Shown in pieces: positions 1 to 12,240 of a stretch of 64,000 bases of DNA (positions are counted from its first letter, which is position 1; the number at the start of each line of letters is the position of its first letter). A model generated the notes under the pieces. It worked only from the letters and a program-made list of their open reading frames with translations. It was not told the DNA's origin and did not search any database. The stretch spans positions 2,206,843 to 2,270,842 of the forward strand of contig LNAC01000231.1 in NCBI GenBank assembly GCA_002007465.1. Reading direction: 5' to 3'. The position numbers and the translations under genes are program-made. This DNA comes from Ailurus styani. Taxonomy: Eukaryota; Chordata; Mammalia; Carnivora; Ailuridae.

Positions 1-464
1 ATTAGCTCACATGATTATAGAAGTTGGCAAATCTAAAATCTGCAAAGCCAATTTCCCACTTAGGTTTTGACTATCAGTTTAGTTTGGGGAGTTACTCTTT
101 AGAATTTTTTGAGTCTTCAATTGACATATTAAGCTTGCATCAGTTGAGCCACAATTAGAAAAATTTATTTACAGAACTAGTTTTAATGTAAGGGGCAGGG
201 CTCATGTGGAAGGGAAAAGTGATTGGTGATGATTACAGAATACTTTCTTTCAAAGAGGTCTCTGAGGTGATGATGAAAGAGATCCCAGGTAGAGAAGTAA
301 TTCTTCTACGTCAGCACTAGGGAGAAAGAGAAATTAAGGCCATTAACATTTTTTAATTAATTTCAACAGAAACATCTCTATTTATACTGTATTTAAAACT
401 GTTAATTTAAACTCCCAGTTAGAAGTTAAACTCAAAAAGTACTTTAACATATATTTTTAATATC
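1..464. other. Intronic or intergenic AT-rich sequence, nothing recognised
   Basis: No exon, repeat family or RNA gene is recognisable here. The stretch is AT-rich and has no long open frame. By position it should lie in an upstream THEMIS intron, which is inferred from the exon phases further along. Confidence 0.5.
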
Positions 465-541
465 CTTTGTTATTTGGGAATTTGCCAGATTCTCTTTTGT
501 TATTGATTTCAACTGTATTCCGTTGTGGTCAGAAGACATAC

Positions 542-584
<43 letters not shown>

Positions 585-1230
585 TTAAAGATTTTATTTA
601 TTTATTTGACAGAGAGAGAGAGAGATTACAAGTAGGCAGAGAGAGGAAGAAGCAGGCCCCCTGCGGAGCAGAGAGCCCGATGCGGGCCTTGATCCCAGGA
701 CCCTGAGATCATGACCTGAGCTGAAAGCAGAGGCTTTAACCCACTGAGCCACCCGGGCGCCCAGAAGACATACTTTATATGGTTTCAATTCTCATAAATT
801 TTTTTAGACATGTTTTATGGCTTAATGCATGGCCTATCCTGGAGAATATTCCATGTTCATTTGAGAAGAATGAGTATTCTGCTGTTATTTGGTGGATTGT
901 TCTACATACGTCTGTTGGTTTATAGTGTTGTTCAAGTCTTCCAGTTCCATGAAAATCTTCTGTCTAGACCTATCCATTATTGAAAGTTCCAACTATTATT
1001 GAAGTTTCCAACTATTTCTGTCAACTTTTGCTTCATGTATTCTGGGGCTCTGATGTTAAGTGTATATGAGCTTTTTTATTGTTATCTCTTCTTGATAAGG
1101 TGAACCTTTTATTGTTATGTAGTATTCTTTGTCTCTAGTAAAATTTTTGTTTCAATAAAGGTTTATTTTGTCTGATACTAGTGTAGTTACTACAGTCCTC
1201 TTTTGGTTACTATTTGCATGATCTATCTTC
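465..1230 (-). repeat. Old LINE-1 (L1M type) ORF2 fragment, antisense, interrupted by a SINE
   Basis: The + strand reads as the reverse complement of the L1 ORF2 endonuclease region, with recognisable phrases around 830-920 and 990-1080. A CAN-SINE interrupts it at about 544-762. The same old L1 seems to resume at 6519-6640, on the far side of the younger L1, with roughly 200 bp of expected sequence missing. Frames are decayed. Confidence 0.75.
544..762 (-). repeat. CAN-SINE (SINEC), full length, antisense
   Basis: A left-hand (TTTA)n tail is followed by a purine-rich block and then the reverse complement of the tRNA-Lys-like head, ending at gccacccgggcgccc. Flanking direct repeats agaagacatactt at 531-543 and 763-775 are the target-site duplication. 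It sits inside an older L1. Good preservation suggests a fairly recent insertion. Confidence 0.93.
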
Positions 1231-4200
1231 TTTTTTTTTTAATTTAAATTCAATTAGCCAACATAAAGTACCTCATTTAGTTTTTGACATAGTGTTCAAT
1301 GATTCATTAGTTGCATATAACACCCAGTGCTCATCACATCACGTGCTGTCTTTACTGCCCATCACCCAGTTACCCTGTCACCCCACCCACCTCCCTTTTC
1401 CCAACCCTCAGTTTGTTTCCCATAGTCAAGAGTCTCTCGTGGTTTGTCCCCCTCTCTAATTTCTTCCCGTTCAGTTTTCCCTTCCTACCCCTATGATCAT
1501 GTGCACTGTTTCTTACATTCCACATATGAGTGAAAGCATATGATAATTGTCTTTTTCTGATTGACTAATTTCACTTAGCGTAATACCCTCCAGTTCCATC
1601 CATGTAGATGTAAATGGTAGGTATTCATCCTTTCTGATGACTGAGTAATATTCCGTTGTATATATGAACCACATCTTCTTTACCCATTCATTTGTTGAAG
1701 GATATCTCAGCTCCTTTCACAGTTTGGCTACTGTGGACATTGCTGCTGTGAACATTGGGTTGCGTGTGCCCCTTCTTTTCCCTATATCTGTATCTTTGGG
1801 GTATATACCTAGTAGTGCAGTTGCTGGGTAATAGGGTAGATCGATTTTTAACTTCTTGAGGAACCTCCATATTGTTTTCCAGAGTGGTTGTACCCCTTGC
1901 ATTCCCACCAATAGTGTAAGAGGGTTCCCCATTTCTCTGCATCTTCACCAACATTTGTTGTCCCTGTCTCGTTAATTTTAGCCATTCTAACTGGTGTAAG
2001 GTGGTATCTCATTGTGGTTTTGATTTGTATTTCCCTGATGGTAAGTGATTTGAGGCATTTTTTCATGTGTCTGATGGCCATTTGGATGTCTTTTTTGGAG
2101 AAATGTCTTTTCGTGACTTCTGCCCATTTCTTGATTGAATTATTTGTTTTTTGGGTGTTGAGTTTGATAAGTTTTTTATAGATCTTGGGTACCAGCCCTT
2201 TATCTGATATGTCATTTGCAAGTATCTTCTCCCATTCTGTGGGTTGCCTTTTAGTTTTGTTGACTGTTTTCTTTGCCATGCAGAAGCTTTTTATCTTGAT
2301 GAAGTCCCAATAGTTCCTTTTGCTTTTGTTTCCCTTGCCTTTAGAGATGTGTCTTGCAAAGAATTGCTGCGGCCAAGGTCAAAGAAGTTACTGCCTATGT
2401 TCTCTAGGATCTTGATAGATTCCTGTCTCACAGTTAGGTCTTTCATCCATTTTTTATCTTTGTGAATGGTGTGAGAAAATGGTCCAGTTTCATTCTTCTG
2501 CATGTGGCTGTCCAATTTTCTCAGCACCGTTTATTCTTTCCTGCTTTGTTGAAGATTATTTGAGCAAAGAGTTGAGGGTCAATTTTTGGGCTTTCTATTC
2601 TGTTACATTGATCTATGTGTTTGTTTTCGTGCCAGTACCATGCTGTCTTGATGATCACAGCTTTGTAATGTAGCTTCAAGTGCCACCAGCTTTGGGTTTC
2701 TTTTTGAACATTCCTTTGACTATTTGGGGTCTTTTATGGATCCATACAAATTTTAGGATTGCTTGTTTGAGCTCTGTATTTTGATAGAGATTGCACCGAA
2801 TATCTAGATTGCTCTGGGCAGCATAGACATTTTGTCAGTGTTTATTCTTCCAAACCATGAGAATGGAATGTTTTTCCATCTTTTTGTGTCTTCCTCAATT
2901 TCTTTCATAGGTGTTCTATAGTTTCTAGAGTACATATCCTTTACCTTTTTGGTTAGGTTTATTCCTAGGTATTCCTAGGTATTTTATGGTTTTGGGTGCA
3001 ATTGTAAATGAGATCGATTCCTTAATTTCTCTTTCTTCTGTCTCATTGTTGGTGTATAGAAATACAGCTGATTCCTGTACATTGATTTTGTATCCTGCCA
3101 CTTTACTGAATTCCTGTATGAGTTTTAGCCATTTATTTTGGGGTGGAGTGTTTTGGGTTTTCCACATAAAGTATCATTTCATGTGCTAAGAGAGAGACCT
3201 TAACTTCTTCAAAGCCAATTTGATTGCTCTTTATTTCTTTTTGTTGCCTGATTGCTGAGGCTAAGACTTATAATACTATGTTGAACAATAGTAGTAAGAG
3301 TGGGCATCACTGTCATGTTCCTGACCTTAAGGGAAAAACTCTTAGTTTTTGCCCATTGAGAATGATACTTGCTGTGGGCTCTTCGTTGATGGGCTTTTAT
3401 GATATTGAGGTATGTTCCCTCAATCCCTATACTTTGAAGAGTTTTAGTCAAGAAAGGATGCTGTATTTTTTCAAATGCTTTTTCTGCATTAATTGAGAGG
3501 ATCATATGGTTCCTGTCTCTTTTTTTATTAGTGTGATTTATCACATTGATTGATTTGTGAATGTTGAACCACCCCTTACATCCCAGGAATAAATCCCACC
3601 TGGTCATGGTGAATAATCTTTTTAATACTATTGGCTAGTATCTTTGGTGAGTATTTTGGCACCCATGTTCATCAGGGATATTGATCTGTCATTCTCCTTT
3701 TCGATGGGGTCTTCGTCTGGTTTTGAGATCAAGGTAAGTTTGGCCTCATAGAATGAGTTTGGAAGTTTTCTTTCCATTTCTGTTTTTTGAAACAGCTTCA
3801 GTAGAATAGGTATTAATTCTTCTTTAAATATTTGGTGGAATTCCTCTGGGAAGCCATCTGGCCCTGAATTCTTATTGTTTGGGAGGTTTTTGATTACTAC
3901 TTCAATTTCCTTGCTGGTTGTTGGTCTGTTCAGATTTTCTACCTTTTCCTGTTTCAGTCTTGTTAGTTTATAAGTTTCCAGGAATGCATCTTTCATTGCC
4001 TAATTTGTTGGCATATACTTGTACATAATATGTTCTTAAATTTGTCAGTATTTCCTTGGTATTGGTCATCATCTCTCCCCTTTCATTCATAATTTTATTA
4101 ATTTTGGTCCTTTCCCCTTTGTTTTGGATAAGCCTGACCAGAGGTTTATTGATCTTATCAATTCTTTCAAAGAACCATCTTCTGGCTTCGTTGATCTCTT

Positions 4201-6515
4201 ATATTGTTCTTCAGGTTTCTACTTTGTTGATTTCTGCTTTAATCTTTATTATTTCTCTTCTCCTCCTTGGTTTAGGCTTTATTTGCTGTTCTTTCTCCAG
4301 GTCCCTTAGATGTAAGGTTAGCTTGTGTTTGTGGGATTTTTTCTTGAGAGAGGCTTGTATTTCTATGTACTTCCCTCTTAGGTCTGTCTTTGCTATATCC
4401 CAGAGGTTTTGAACCAATGCATTTCCATTCTCATTAGTTTCTATGAATGTTTTAAGTTCTTCTTTAATTTCCTGGTTGACCCATTCATTCTTTAGCAGGA
4501 TGCTCTTTAACCTACTAGTGTTTGTGTTCCTTCCAAATTTCCTCTTGTGATTGAGTTCAAACTTCAAAGCATTGTGGTCTGAAAATATGCAGGGAATAGT
4601 TTCAATCTTTTGGAATCATTTGAGATCTGATTTGTGACCCAGTATGTGATCTATTCTGGAGAATGTTCCATGTGCACTCAAAAAGATTGTGTATACTGTT
4701 GCTTTAGGATGAAATGCTCTGAATATATCTGTGAAGTCCATCTGGTCCAGTCTACCATTCAGAGCCCTTGTTTCTTTGTTTATCTTCTGCTTAGATGATC
4801 TGACCATTGCTGTGAGTGGGAGTGTTGAAGTCCCCTACTATTATATATTTATTATTATCAATATGTTTCATTATTTTGGTTATTAATTGGTTTATATAAT
4901 TGGCTGCTCCCATGTTGGGGGCTTAAATATTTACAGTTATTAGATCTTCTTGCTGAATAGACCCTTTAAGTATTATATAGTGTCCCTCTATATCTCTTAC
5001 TATAGTCTTTGGTTTAAAATATAACTTATCTGATATGAGTATTGCTATCCCAGCTTTCTTTTGAGGTCCATTAGCATGGTAAATGGTTCTCCACCCCCTC
5101 ACTTCCAGGCTGGAGGTATCTTTAGGTCTAAAATGAGTCTCTTTTAGACAGCATATGGATGGTTCTTGCTTTTTTATCCAATCTGATACCCTATGTCTTT
5201 TGGTTGGAGCATTTAGCCTATTTACTTTCAGAGTAATTATTGGAAGATATTAATTTTTTGCCATTGTATTGCCTATAAAGTCCCTGTTTCTGTAGATTGT
5301 CTCTGTTTCTTTCCTGGCCTATGTTATTCTTGAGGTCTCTTTTTGCTTACAGTATCCCCCTTAATATTTCTTGCAGGGCTGGTTTGGTCACAAATTCTTT
5401 CACTTTCTGTCTGTCCTAGAAATTCTTTATCTCTTCTTCCATTCTGAATGACAGCCTTGCTGGATAAAAGATTCTTGGCTGCATGTTATTCCAGTTTAGT
5501 ACCCTGAATATATGTTGCCAGCCCTTTCTGGCCTGCCAGGTTTCTGTGGCTAGGTCGGATGTTATTCTGTTGTTCCTCTCTCTGTATAAAAGGAGCCTCC
5601 TCTTCCTAGCTGCTCTCAGGATAGCTTCTTTTTCTCTAAGATTTGCAAACTTCACTCTTATATGTCAGGGTGTTGATCTATTTTTATTGATTTGGGGAGG
5701 GGTCCATTCTCTCTCTTAGACATGAATGCTTGCTTCTGTCCCCAGATTAGGGAGGTTCTCAGCTATGATTTGCTCAAATATATCTTCTGGCCAACTCTCT
5801 CTTTCTCCCCACCCCATCAGCCACCCCATTAATTCCAACATTGGTTTGTTTCAGATTATCATTAATTTCTCGAAGCCTTTCATCATGGGCTATTAATTGT
5901 CTTTCTCTCTTTTCCTCAACTTCCTTCCTTTCCTTCAGCCTGTCCTCTATATCACTTATTCTCTTTTCTGCCTCATTTACCTTAGCTGTTAGAGCATTCA
6001 ATTTAGACTGCATCTCATTCATAGCATTTTGAAGTTTGGCCTGATTAGATCTCATTTCCATGCTTAGAGATTCTATACTGTCATTTATGCTTTTTTCAAG
6101 CCTAGCTATTCATTTTATAATTGCTATTCTGAATTCCATCTCTGACATCTTATTTATATCCATATCGATTAGCTCTGTGGCAGAGAACATTGCCTCTGGT
6201 TCTTTCTTTCTTGTGAATTCCTCTTTCTAGTCATTTTGCCCAGAGAACAATGGATAAGCAAATGAGCAGAGTCCAAAATATCAACCTTGACCCAAGCAAA
6301 ATGCTCCCTTGACAAATCCAAAGCAGTTGGAAGCCACCACAGAAAAGCAAACAAAACCAAAACGAAACAAAACAAAAAAAGGTGGATGGAGGGGAGAGAG
6401 ACTGTTAGACTATTCTCACAGGGTGGACCAAGCAGGTTGATCCACTTGTCCCTGACTGAATTTTGGTCTGTGTGTTAGAAGACATTCTATCCCAAAATTT
6501 CAAAGAAAGCAAAAC
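1231..6515 (-). mobile_element. Carnivore LINE-1, near full length, antisense, inactivated
   Basis: This is a retrotransposon in reverse orientation. Its poly(A) is the T run at 1231-1240, followed by the carnivore 3' UTR. ORF2 runs backwards from about 1690 to 5290: the C-terminal region at 1690-2530, reverse transcriptase at about 2925-4000 and endonuclease at about 4600-5290. ORF1 lies at about 5416-6240, with a coiled-coil piece (5774-6061) and a C-terminal piece (5416-5655). Part of the 5' UTR extends to about 6515. Both ORFs are broken into many short frames, and the reverse transcriptase FADD-type motif reads LAHE at 3178-3189. At about 5.3 kb it is truncated within the 5' UTR. I found no clear target-site duplication, so the right edge is approximate. 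Confidence 0.9.
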
Positions 6516-6518
6516 TTA

Positions 6519-6640
6519 TTGTAATTACTGATAAAATAGGATTTACATCTACCATTTTGCCATTTGTTTTCCATATGTCTCAGACTTTTTTGTTAAATCA
6601 ATATTTTCTAGTTTACCATTTTAATCCCCTTCCGTGCCTT
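6519..6640 (-). repeat. Old LINE-1 ORF2 fragment, resuming beyond the younger L1
   Basis: The antisense L1 text from gtaattactgataaa onward is the segment that normally follows, about 200 bp later, the text ending at 1230. This suggests one old L1 split by the younger one, with some host sequence lost. Confidence 0.6.
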
Positions 6641-9156
6641 TTTTAAAAATTAAAATTCCATTTTATAGAGCAATGTAGGTTCATAGTGAAATTGAGCAGA
6701 ATGTATAGAGATTTTCCATAGACCAGCTGCACCCAAATATGCTACAGCTTCCCCATTTTCAAAATACCGTAATTTCTTTTTATGGTTTATAGCTCATTTC
6801 TTTTTAGTGCTAAATAGTATTTCATTATCTGGAAGTGCCACAGATCATTTAGCCATTTACCTACTGAAGAACAACTTGTTTTTTTTTAAAGATTTTATTT
6901 TTTGACAGAAGGAGAGAGATCACAAGTAGGCAGAGAGGCAGGCAGAGAGAGAGGGGGAAAGCAGGCTCCCCGCTGAGCAGAGAGCCTGATGTAGGCCTCG
7001 ATCCCAGGACCCTGAGATCATGACCTGAGCTGAAGGCAGAGGCTTTAATCCACTGAGCCACCCAGGCGCCCCAACTTGGTTGTTTTTAAGTTTTGGCAAT
7101 TTTAAATAAAGATATAAACGCCCATGTGCAGGTGATTATGTGGATATAAGTTTTAAACTCATTTGGATAAGTACAAAGGAACATAGTTGCTGGATCATAT
7201 GGTTAAGAATATATTTAGTTAAAAAAAACCCTGCCAAACTGCCTTCCAAAATGGCTGCACCATTTTGCATTCCCACCAGCAGTGAATGGGAGTTTCTGGT
7301 GTTCCACATCCTCATCAGTACTTTGTGTGGTCAGTGTTTTGGACTTTGTCTGTTCTAATACATATATGTCTATGGTATCTCATTATTGTTTTAATTTTCA
7401 ATTCCTAGTGACATCTGATGTTGAGCATCTTTCATATGCTTATTTTCCATTTGTATATATTCTTGAGTTAAATGTCTGTTCAGGGTTTTGCCCACTTTTT
7501 AATCAGGTTGTTTGTTTCCTTATTGTTGAATTTTAAGAGTTCTTTGTATATTTTGGGTATAAGTCCTTTTTCAAATATGTCTTTTGAAAATATTATCTCC
7601 CATTCTGTGGCTTGTCCTTCATTCAGTATTAATTACAGAACACAACTTTTTTTTTTTAAATGGAGCCTAGCTTTTCAATTATTTCTTTCATAGATTGTGC
7701 CTTTGGTGTCATAATTAAAAAGTCATCATCAAATCCAAGGTCACCTAGATTTTCTCCCGTTATTTTCTCAAAGTTTTATAGATTTGCATTTTACATTTAA
7801 ATATATGATCCATGTTGAATTAATTAAGATCTGTGTCCATATTCGTTTGTTTTCATTTGGATGTCCAGTTGTTCTAGCATCATTTAATGAAAACCTTTCT
7901 TTGCTCCATTGTACTGCCTTTACTCCTTTGTCAAGGATCATTTGACTGTATTTATATGGGTCTATTTCTGGGTTCTGTGTTCTGTTCTGTTGATCTGTTT
8001 GTTTAGTTTTTCACCAATACCACACTATCTTGATTACTGTAGCTTTATATTAAGTTTTGATGTTGAGTAGTGTCAGTTCTCTGATTTTATTCTTCTTCAG
8101 TATTGTGTTGGCTATTCTTGCTCTTTTGCCTCTTCATATAAATTACAGCATCAGTTTCAATATCCAGAAAATTACTTGCTGTGGTTTTGATTGGCATTGC
8201 ATTGAGTCTGTAGATTCAGTTGGGAAAAACCGACATCTTAATTATATTAATTTCTCCTATTTATGAACATGTAATATCCATCTATTTAGTAGTTCTTTGA
8301 TTTCTTTCATCATAATTTTGTAGGCTTCCTCACATAGACCTTGTACATATTTTGTTACATCTACACCTAAGTATTTCATTTTTGGGGCGCTAATATAGAT
8401 GGTATTATATTTTTAATTTTAAAATCCACTTGTCCATTGCTAGTATATAGGAAAGTGATTGCTTTTGCATATTAACCTTTTATCTTATAATCTTGCTATA
8501 CTCTGTTATTAATTTGAGGAATTTTTTGGTCAATTCTTTCAGATTTTATACATAGACAACCATATTATCTGTGAACATGGTTTTATTTTGTTCTTCCCAC
8601 TTAGTATTCCTTTTGTTTGCTTGTCTTATTACATTAGCTAGGACTTCTGGTACAATGTTGAAAAGAAGTGGAGAAAGGGGACATCACAGCCTTGTTCCTG
8701 ATCTTAGTGAGAAAACTAGTTATGTAACATGATGTATGATGTTATCTATAGGTTTTATTTTTTTTTTTAAGATTTTCTTTATTGAGCTGAGGTAGTTTTG
8801 CTTTATTCCCAATTTACTGAGAAGTTTGTTGTTATTGTTTGTTTTATCCTGAATGGATGTTGGGTTTTGTCACTTTTTTTTCCTGTGTCTATTAATATGA
8901 TCATGTATTCTTCTGAGCCCTTGTTAATGTGATGGATTACATTAGTTGTCTCTCAGATGTTGAACCATCCTTGCATAATGGGGTAAATCTCACTTTGTTG
9001 TGGTGTCTAATTCTTTTTATACATTGTTGGGTTTGATTTATTAATATTTTGTTGAAGATTTTGCATCTACATTTATGAGTAATATTGGTGTGTAGTTTTT
9101 TCTTGTAATATCTTTGTCTGGTTTTGATAGTAGAGTAATGCTGGTCCATAGAATGA
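6641..9156 (-). repeat. Old LINE-1 (L1M) 3' half, antisense
   Basis: The 3' UTR (about 6641-6870) leads into reversed ORF2 C-terminal sequence (about 7090-8300) and reverse-transcriptase sequence (about 8300-9156). A SINE splits it at 6881-7071. All frames are broken. The copy stops abruptly at the SINE remnant at 9157. Confidence 0.8.
6881..7071 (-). repeat. CAN-SINE (SINEC), antisense
   Basis: A T-rich tail is followed by aaagattttatttt, a purine block and the reversed tRNA-Lys-like head ending gccacccaggcgcccc. Imperfect direct repeats caacttgtt (6872-6880) and caacttggt (7072-7080) flank it. Confidence 0.9.
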
Positions 9157-9298
9157 GAGGGAGAAGGAGAGAGAATCTCAAGTAGACTCCATGCTGAGCC
9201 TGGAGCCAATGCGGGCCTCAATCTTATGACCCTGAGGTCATGACCTAAGCTGAAACCAAGAGTCGGATGCTTAACAAACTGAGCCACCCAGGTGCCCC
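9157..9298 (-). repeat. Truncated CAN-SINE remnant at an L1 deletion junction
   Basis: Only the purine block and reversed tRNA-like head are present; the T-rich tail is missing. The L1 text to the left is reverse transcriptase and the text to the right is endonuclease. A deletion therefore probably removed both the tail and over 1 kb of host L1. Confidence 0.75.
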
Positions 9299-9431
9299 TG
9301 TGTCTTTGTATTTAAAATGGATTTCCTATAGAAAATATATAATTGGGTCTTGTTATTTGATTGACTCTGATAATCTGTCTATTGGTTGTTGTACTTACAC
9401 CACTGCGATTTAAAGTGATTGTTGCTATATA

Positions 9432-9723
9432 GTCAACCCTTGAACAATGCAGAGGTTAAGAGCAATGATTTCCCTCCCCCCCAAGTTGAAAATCTATATA
9501 TCACTTTTGACTCCCTAAAAACTTAACTACTAATAGCCTACAGTTGACTGGAAGACTTACCAATAACATAGTTAATTAACACATTGTGTAGGTTATATGT
9601 ATCATATACTGTATTCTTACAATACTGTATTCTTACAAGTAGGCTAGAGAAAATAAATTGTCATTAAAAATCTGTGTATAAATGGACCTGCATAGTTCAA
9701 ACCTATGATGTTCAAGGGTCAAC
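9432..9723. mobile_element. Non-autonomous DNA transposon, Tigger/TcMar-like
   Basis: Terminal inverted repeats are visible: gtcaacccttgaaca at the left end pairs with tgttcaagggtcaac at the right end. Insertion at TA is consistent with the left flank, and the host L1 continues on both sides. The element is about 290 bp with no transposase frame. The exact subfamily is not assigned. Confidence 0.75.
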
Positions 9724-10171
9724 TCTAGTTCCATTAACATCTACAGTATTTGTTACTATTTGTTGCCTTTGTTCTTCTTATTTTTTTCTTCCATAATTTT
9801 TCTGCCTTTTGTGGGTTTAATTGAGCATTCGTATGACTCCATTTTCTCTCTTTTCTTAGCATATCCATTATACTTATTATACTTAAATTAACTTTTATTA
9901 GTGGTTGCCATAGGGTTTGCAATATACATTTACAACTATGTCAAATTTAGTTTCAAATAAGACCATATTCCTTCTCAGGTAGCCTAAGTACTTTATCATA
10001 ACAAAATATTCCTAATTCATTCCTCCTATCTCTTGTATCAGTCCTGTCATTTATTTCACTTATACATAAATATGCAGAAGGATATACCTATACCTAAGCA
10101 TACATAATTAAATACATTGTTGATGTTATTATTACAAGCAAGCTTTTATCTGTTAGATCAATTAATAATGA

Positions 10172-10365
10172 ACTGGTTTTGTTTTGTTGAGATTTTAAAT
10201 TTATTTATTTGAGAGAGAGTGAGAGCACAGAGAGAGAGGGAGAGGGAGAAGTGGATTCCCCTGTCATGCAGACAGACAGCCCAATGTGGGGCTCAGTCCC
10301 AGAAATCTGGGATCATGGGCTGAGCCAAAGGCAGACACGTAACCGACTGAGCTACCCACACACCC
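10172..10365 (-). repeat. CAN-SINE (older SINEC), antisense
   Basis: The element has a T-rich left part, a purine-rich block and a reversed tRNA-like head. An unusually long perfect target-site duplication of 22 bp flanks it (10150-10171 and 10366-10387). The body is diverged, but the duplication is intact. Confidence 0.9.
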
Positions 10366-12240
10366 CTGTTAGATCAATTAATAATGAGAAAATATCACTT
10401 ACTCCTTCTCTGATTTTTTTCTTTTCTTTATGTAGATCCAAGTTTCTGACCTGTATAATTTCTCTGTTCTCTGCAGAATTTCTTGCAAAGCACGTCTACT
10501 GGCAACAAATTCCTAGTTGTTGTTTGTCTGAGAAAGTCTTAAATTCTCCTTTATGTTTGATGCATTATTTCTTAGGATACAGAATTCTAGGTTGATTTTT
10601 TTTTTCTCAACACTTTAGATATTTCAGTCCAGTCTCTTGCTTGCATGGGTTCTGAGTAGTTGGATGTAATTCTTTGTTCCTTTGTAGATAAGGGTTTTTA
10701 TTCCTCTAGCTTCTTTCATGATTTTTTCTTTATCTTTGATTTTTTGCAGTTTAAATATGATTTTCCTGTATAGTTGCTGTTTTTTGTTTGTTTGTTTTCA
10801 TTTATCCAGTTTAGTGTTTCCCAAGCTTCCTGGAACTGTTGTTTGTCATCTGACATTAATTTGGGGGAAATTCTCAGGTGTTGCTTCAAGTATTTCTTCC
10901 ATTTTTATTTCTCTTTCTTTTCCTTCTGGTATTCCCATTGTGCATATGTTACACCTTTTGTTGTTATTCCACAGTATTTGGATATTCTGTTCTGTATTTT
11001 TGGTTTTGTTTTCTCTTTTCTGTTTTGGAAATTTCTGTTGATATATATCCTCAAGCTCAGGGATTCTTTCTTCAGCTATGTCCATTCTCCTAATGAGCCC
11101 ATCAAATAAAGACGTTATTTATTTCTGTTATAGTGTTTTTGAACTTCAGCATATCGTTTTGGTTCTTTCTTAGGTTTCTCTATCTCTCCTTACATTGCCC
11201 ACCTTTTATGCTTTATCCACTTGGTTCCTAGCGTCTTAATCATACTGTTTTAAGTTCCTGGTCTGATTATCCCAACATCCCAACATCAGCAACATTTCTG
11301 ATGCTTGCTCTGTCTCTTCCATTGTCTTTTTTGCCTTTTAGTATGCCTTGTAATTTTTTCTTGATAGCCAGATGTGATCTATTGGGTAGAAAGACACTGT
11401 TGTTAATAGGGCTTTTGTAACCTAACAGTAAGTTGTGATAAGAGGGGAAGCATTCTATAGCCCTATGATTAGGTATCAGTATTTTTACAGGCCTGTACCT
11501 CTGAACTGTGAATTTCACAAGTGCTTCTCAGTTTTGTTCCCCACCCTTTAGGTGGGAAAGGGTGGCTACAGTGGGTTGAGGATTTCTCTTCTCACATGTG
11601 GAAGACTAGAGCATGCCAGATCTGGGTATTTCCATTTCCTTAAATGGAAAGACTAGAGTGGGCTTTAGCTGCACTTTTTCTCTCAGTGGAAGGCAAGAGT
11701 GGGTGTTAGTTATATATTTTCCTTTCCTCAGGTCAGTTAGTCCTAATAAAACACTAATAGTGACTTTTAAAGGAAGACCTTATTAAGAAGAATAGATTGT
11801 TCTGACCTATTTTGAATTTTTTTTTTTTTAACCTTTCCCCTGGCAGAAGTGTTAGGTGATCTTTCTCTGATGTTTACTGTGAGAGTCTGGTCAAGACTTA
11901 GAGGTAGAACTTACAAAATTATGGGAGCTCCCTTATGACTGGGACTCTGGGTCTTTTTACTCTCAGACTTGTCCATTCTGAGCTTCTAGCAATTCAGCAA
12001 TTATAGTTTAGATTTTCCTAGTCTGATATTGGTTCCTGTAGTGGTTTCTTTGGTAAGTTATGGTTCTCTGTACTTCCCTGTCTGTCTTTTCAATTTTAGA
12101 GGCATCAGTTTATCCTCTGATCTCACTTCTCTAATAGATCTAAGAATAGTTGTTGATTTTTCAATTTGTTTGGCTTTTTACTTTTTGTACGACAAAGTGA
12201 CAACTTCCAAACTTTTTATATGCCAGGCCAGAGCCCAGAA

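Larger units (their letters stand above)
9299..12240 (-). repeat. Old LINE-1 5' half (ORF2 start, ORF1, 5' region), antisense
   Basis: Antisense L1 continues from the endonuclease region (9299-9431, 9724-10150) into ORF1 (about 10388-11130; the reversed frame at 10846-11085 reads like the ORF1 core with GIPEGKEREIK), and then into a 5' region to about 12240. It is broken by a DNA transposon at 9432-9723 and a SINE at 10172-10365. A similar 5' region occurs at 42.0-43.7 kb. Confidence 0.7.

Noticed and set aside
540..600. (TTTA)n as a stand-alone microsatellite
   Set aside because: It is the tail of the SINE at 544-762.
1848..2279. 143-codon minus-strand frame as a separate gene
   Set aside because: It is a fragment of L1 ORF2 inside the antisense L1.
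8754..8785. Another SINE tail (T run plus aagatttt)
   Set aside because: Host L1 text continues immediately after it and no SINE head follows.
10718..11109. Overlapping hydrophobic 107-111 codon frames suggesting a membrane protein
   Set aside because: They are the complement of L1 ORF1; T-rich antisense sequence translates to Phe/Leu-rich peptides.
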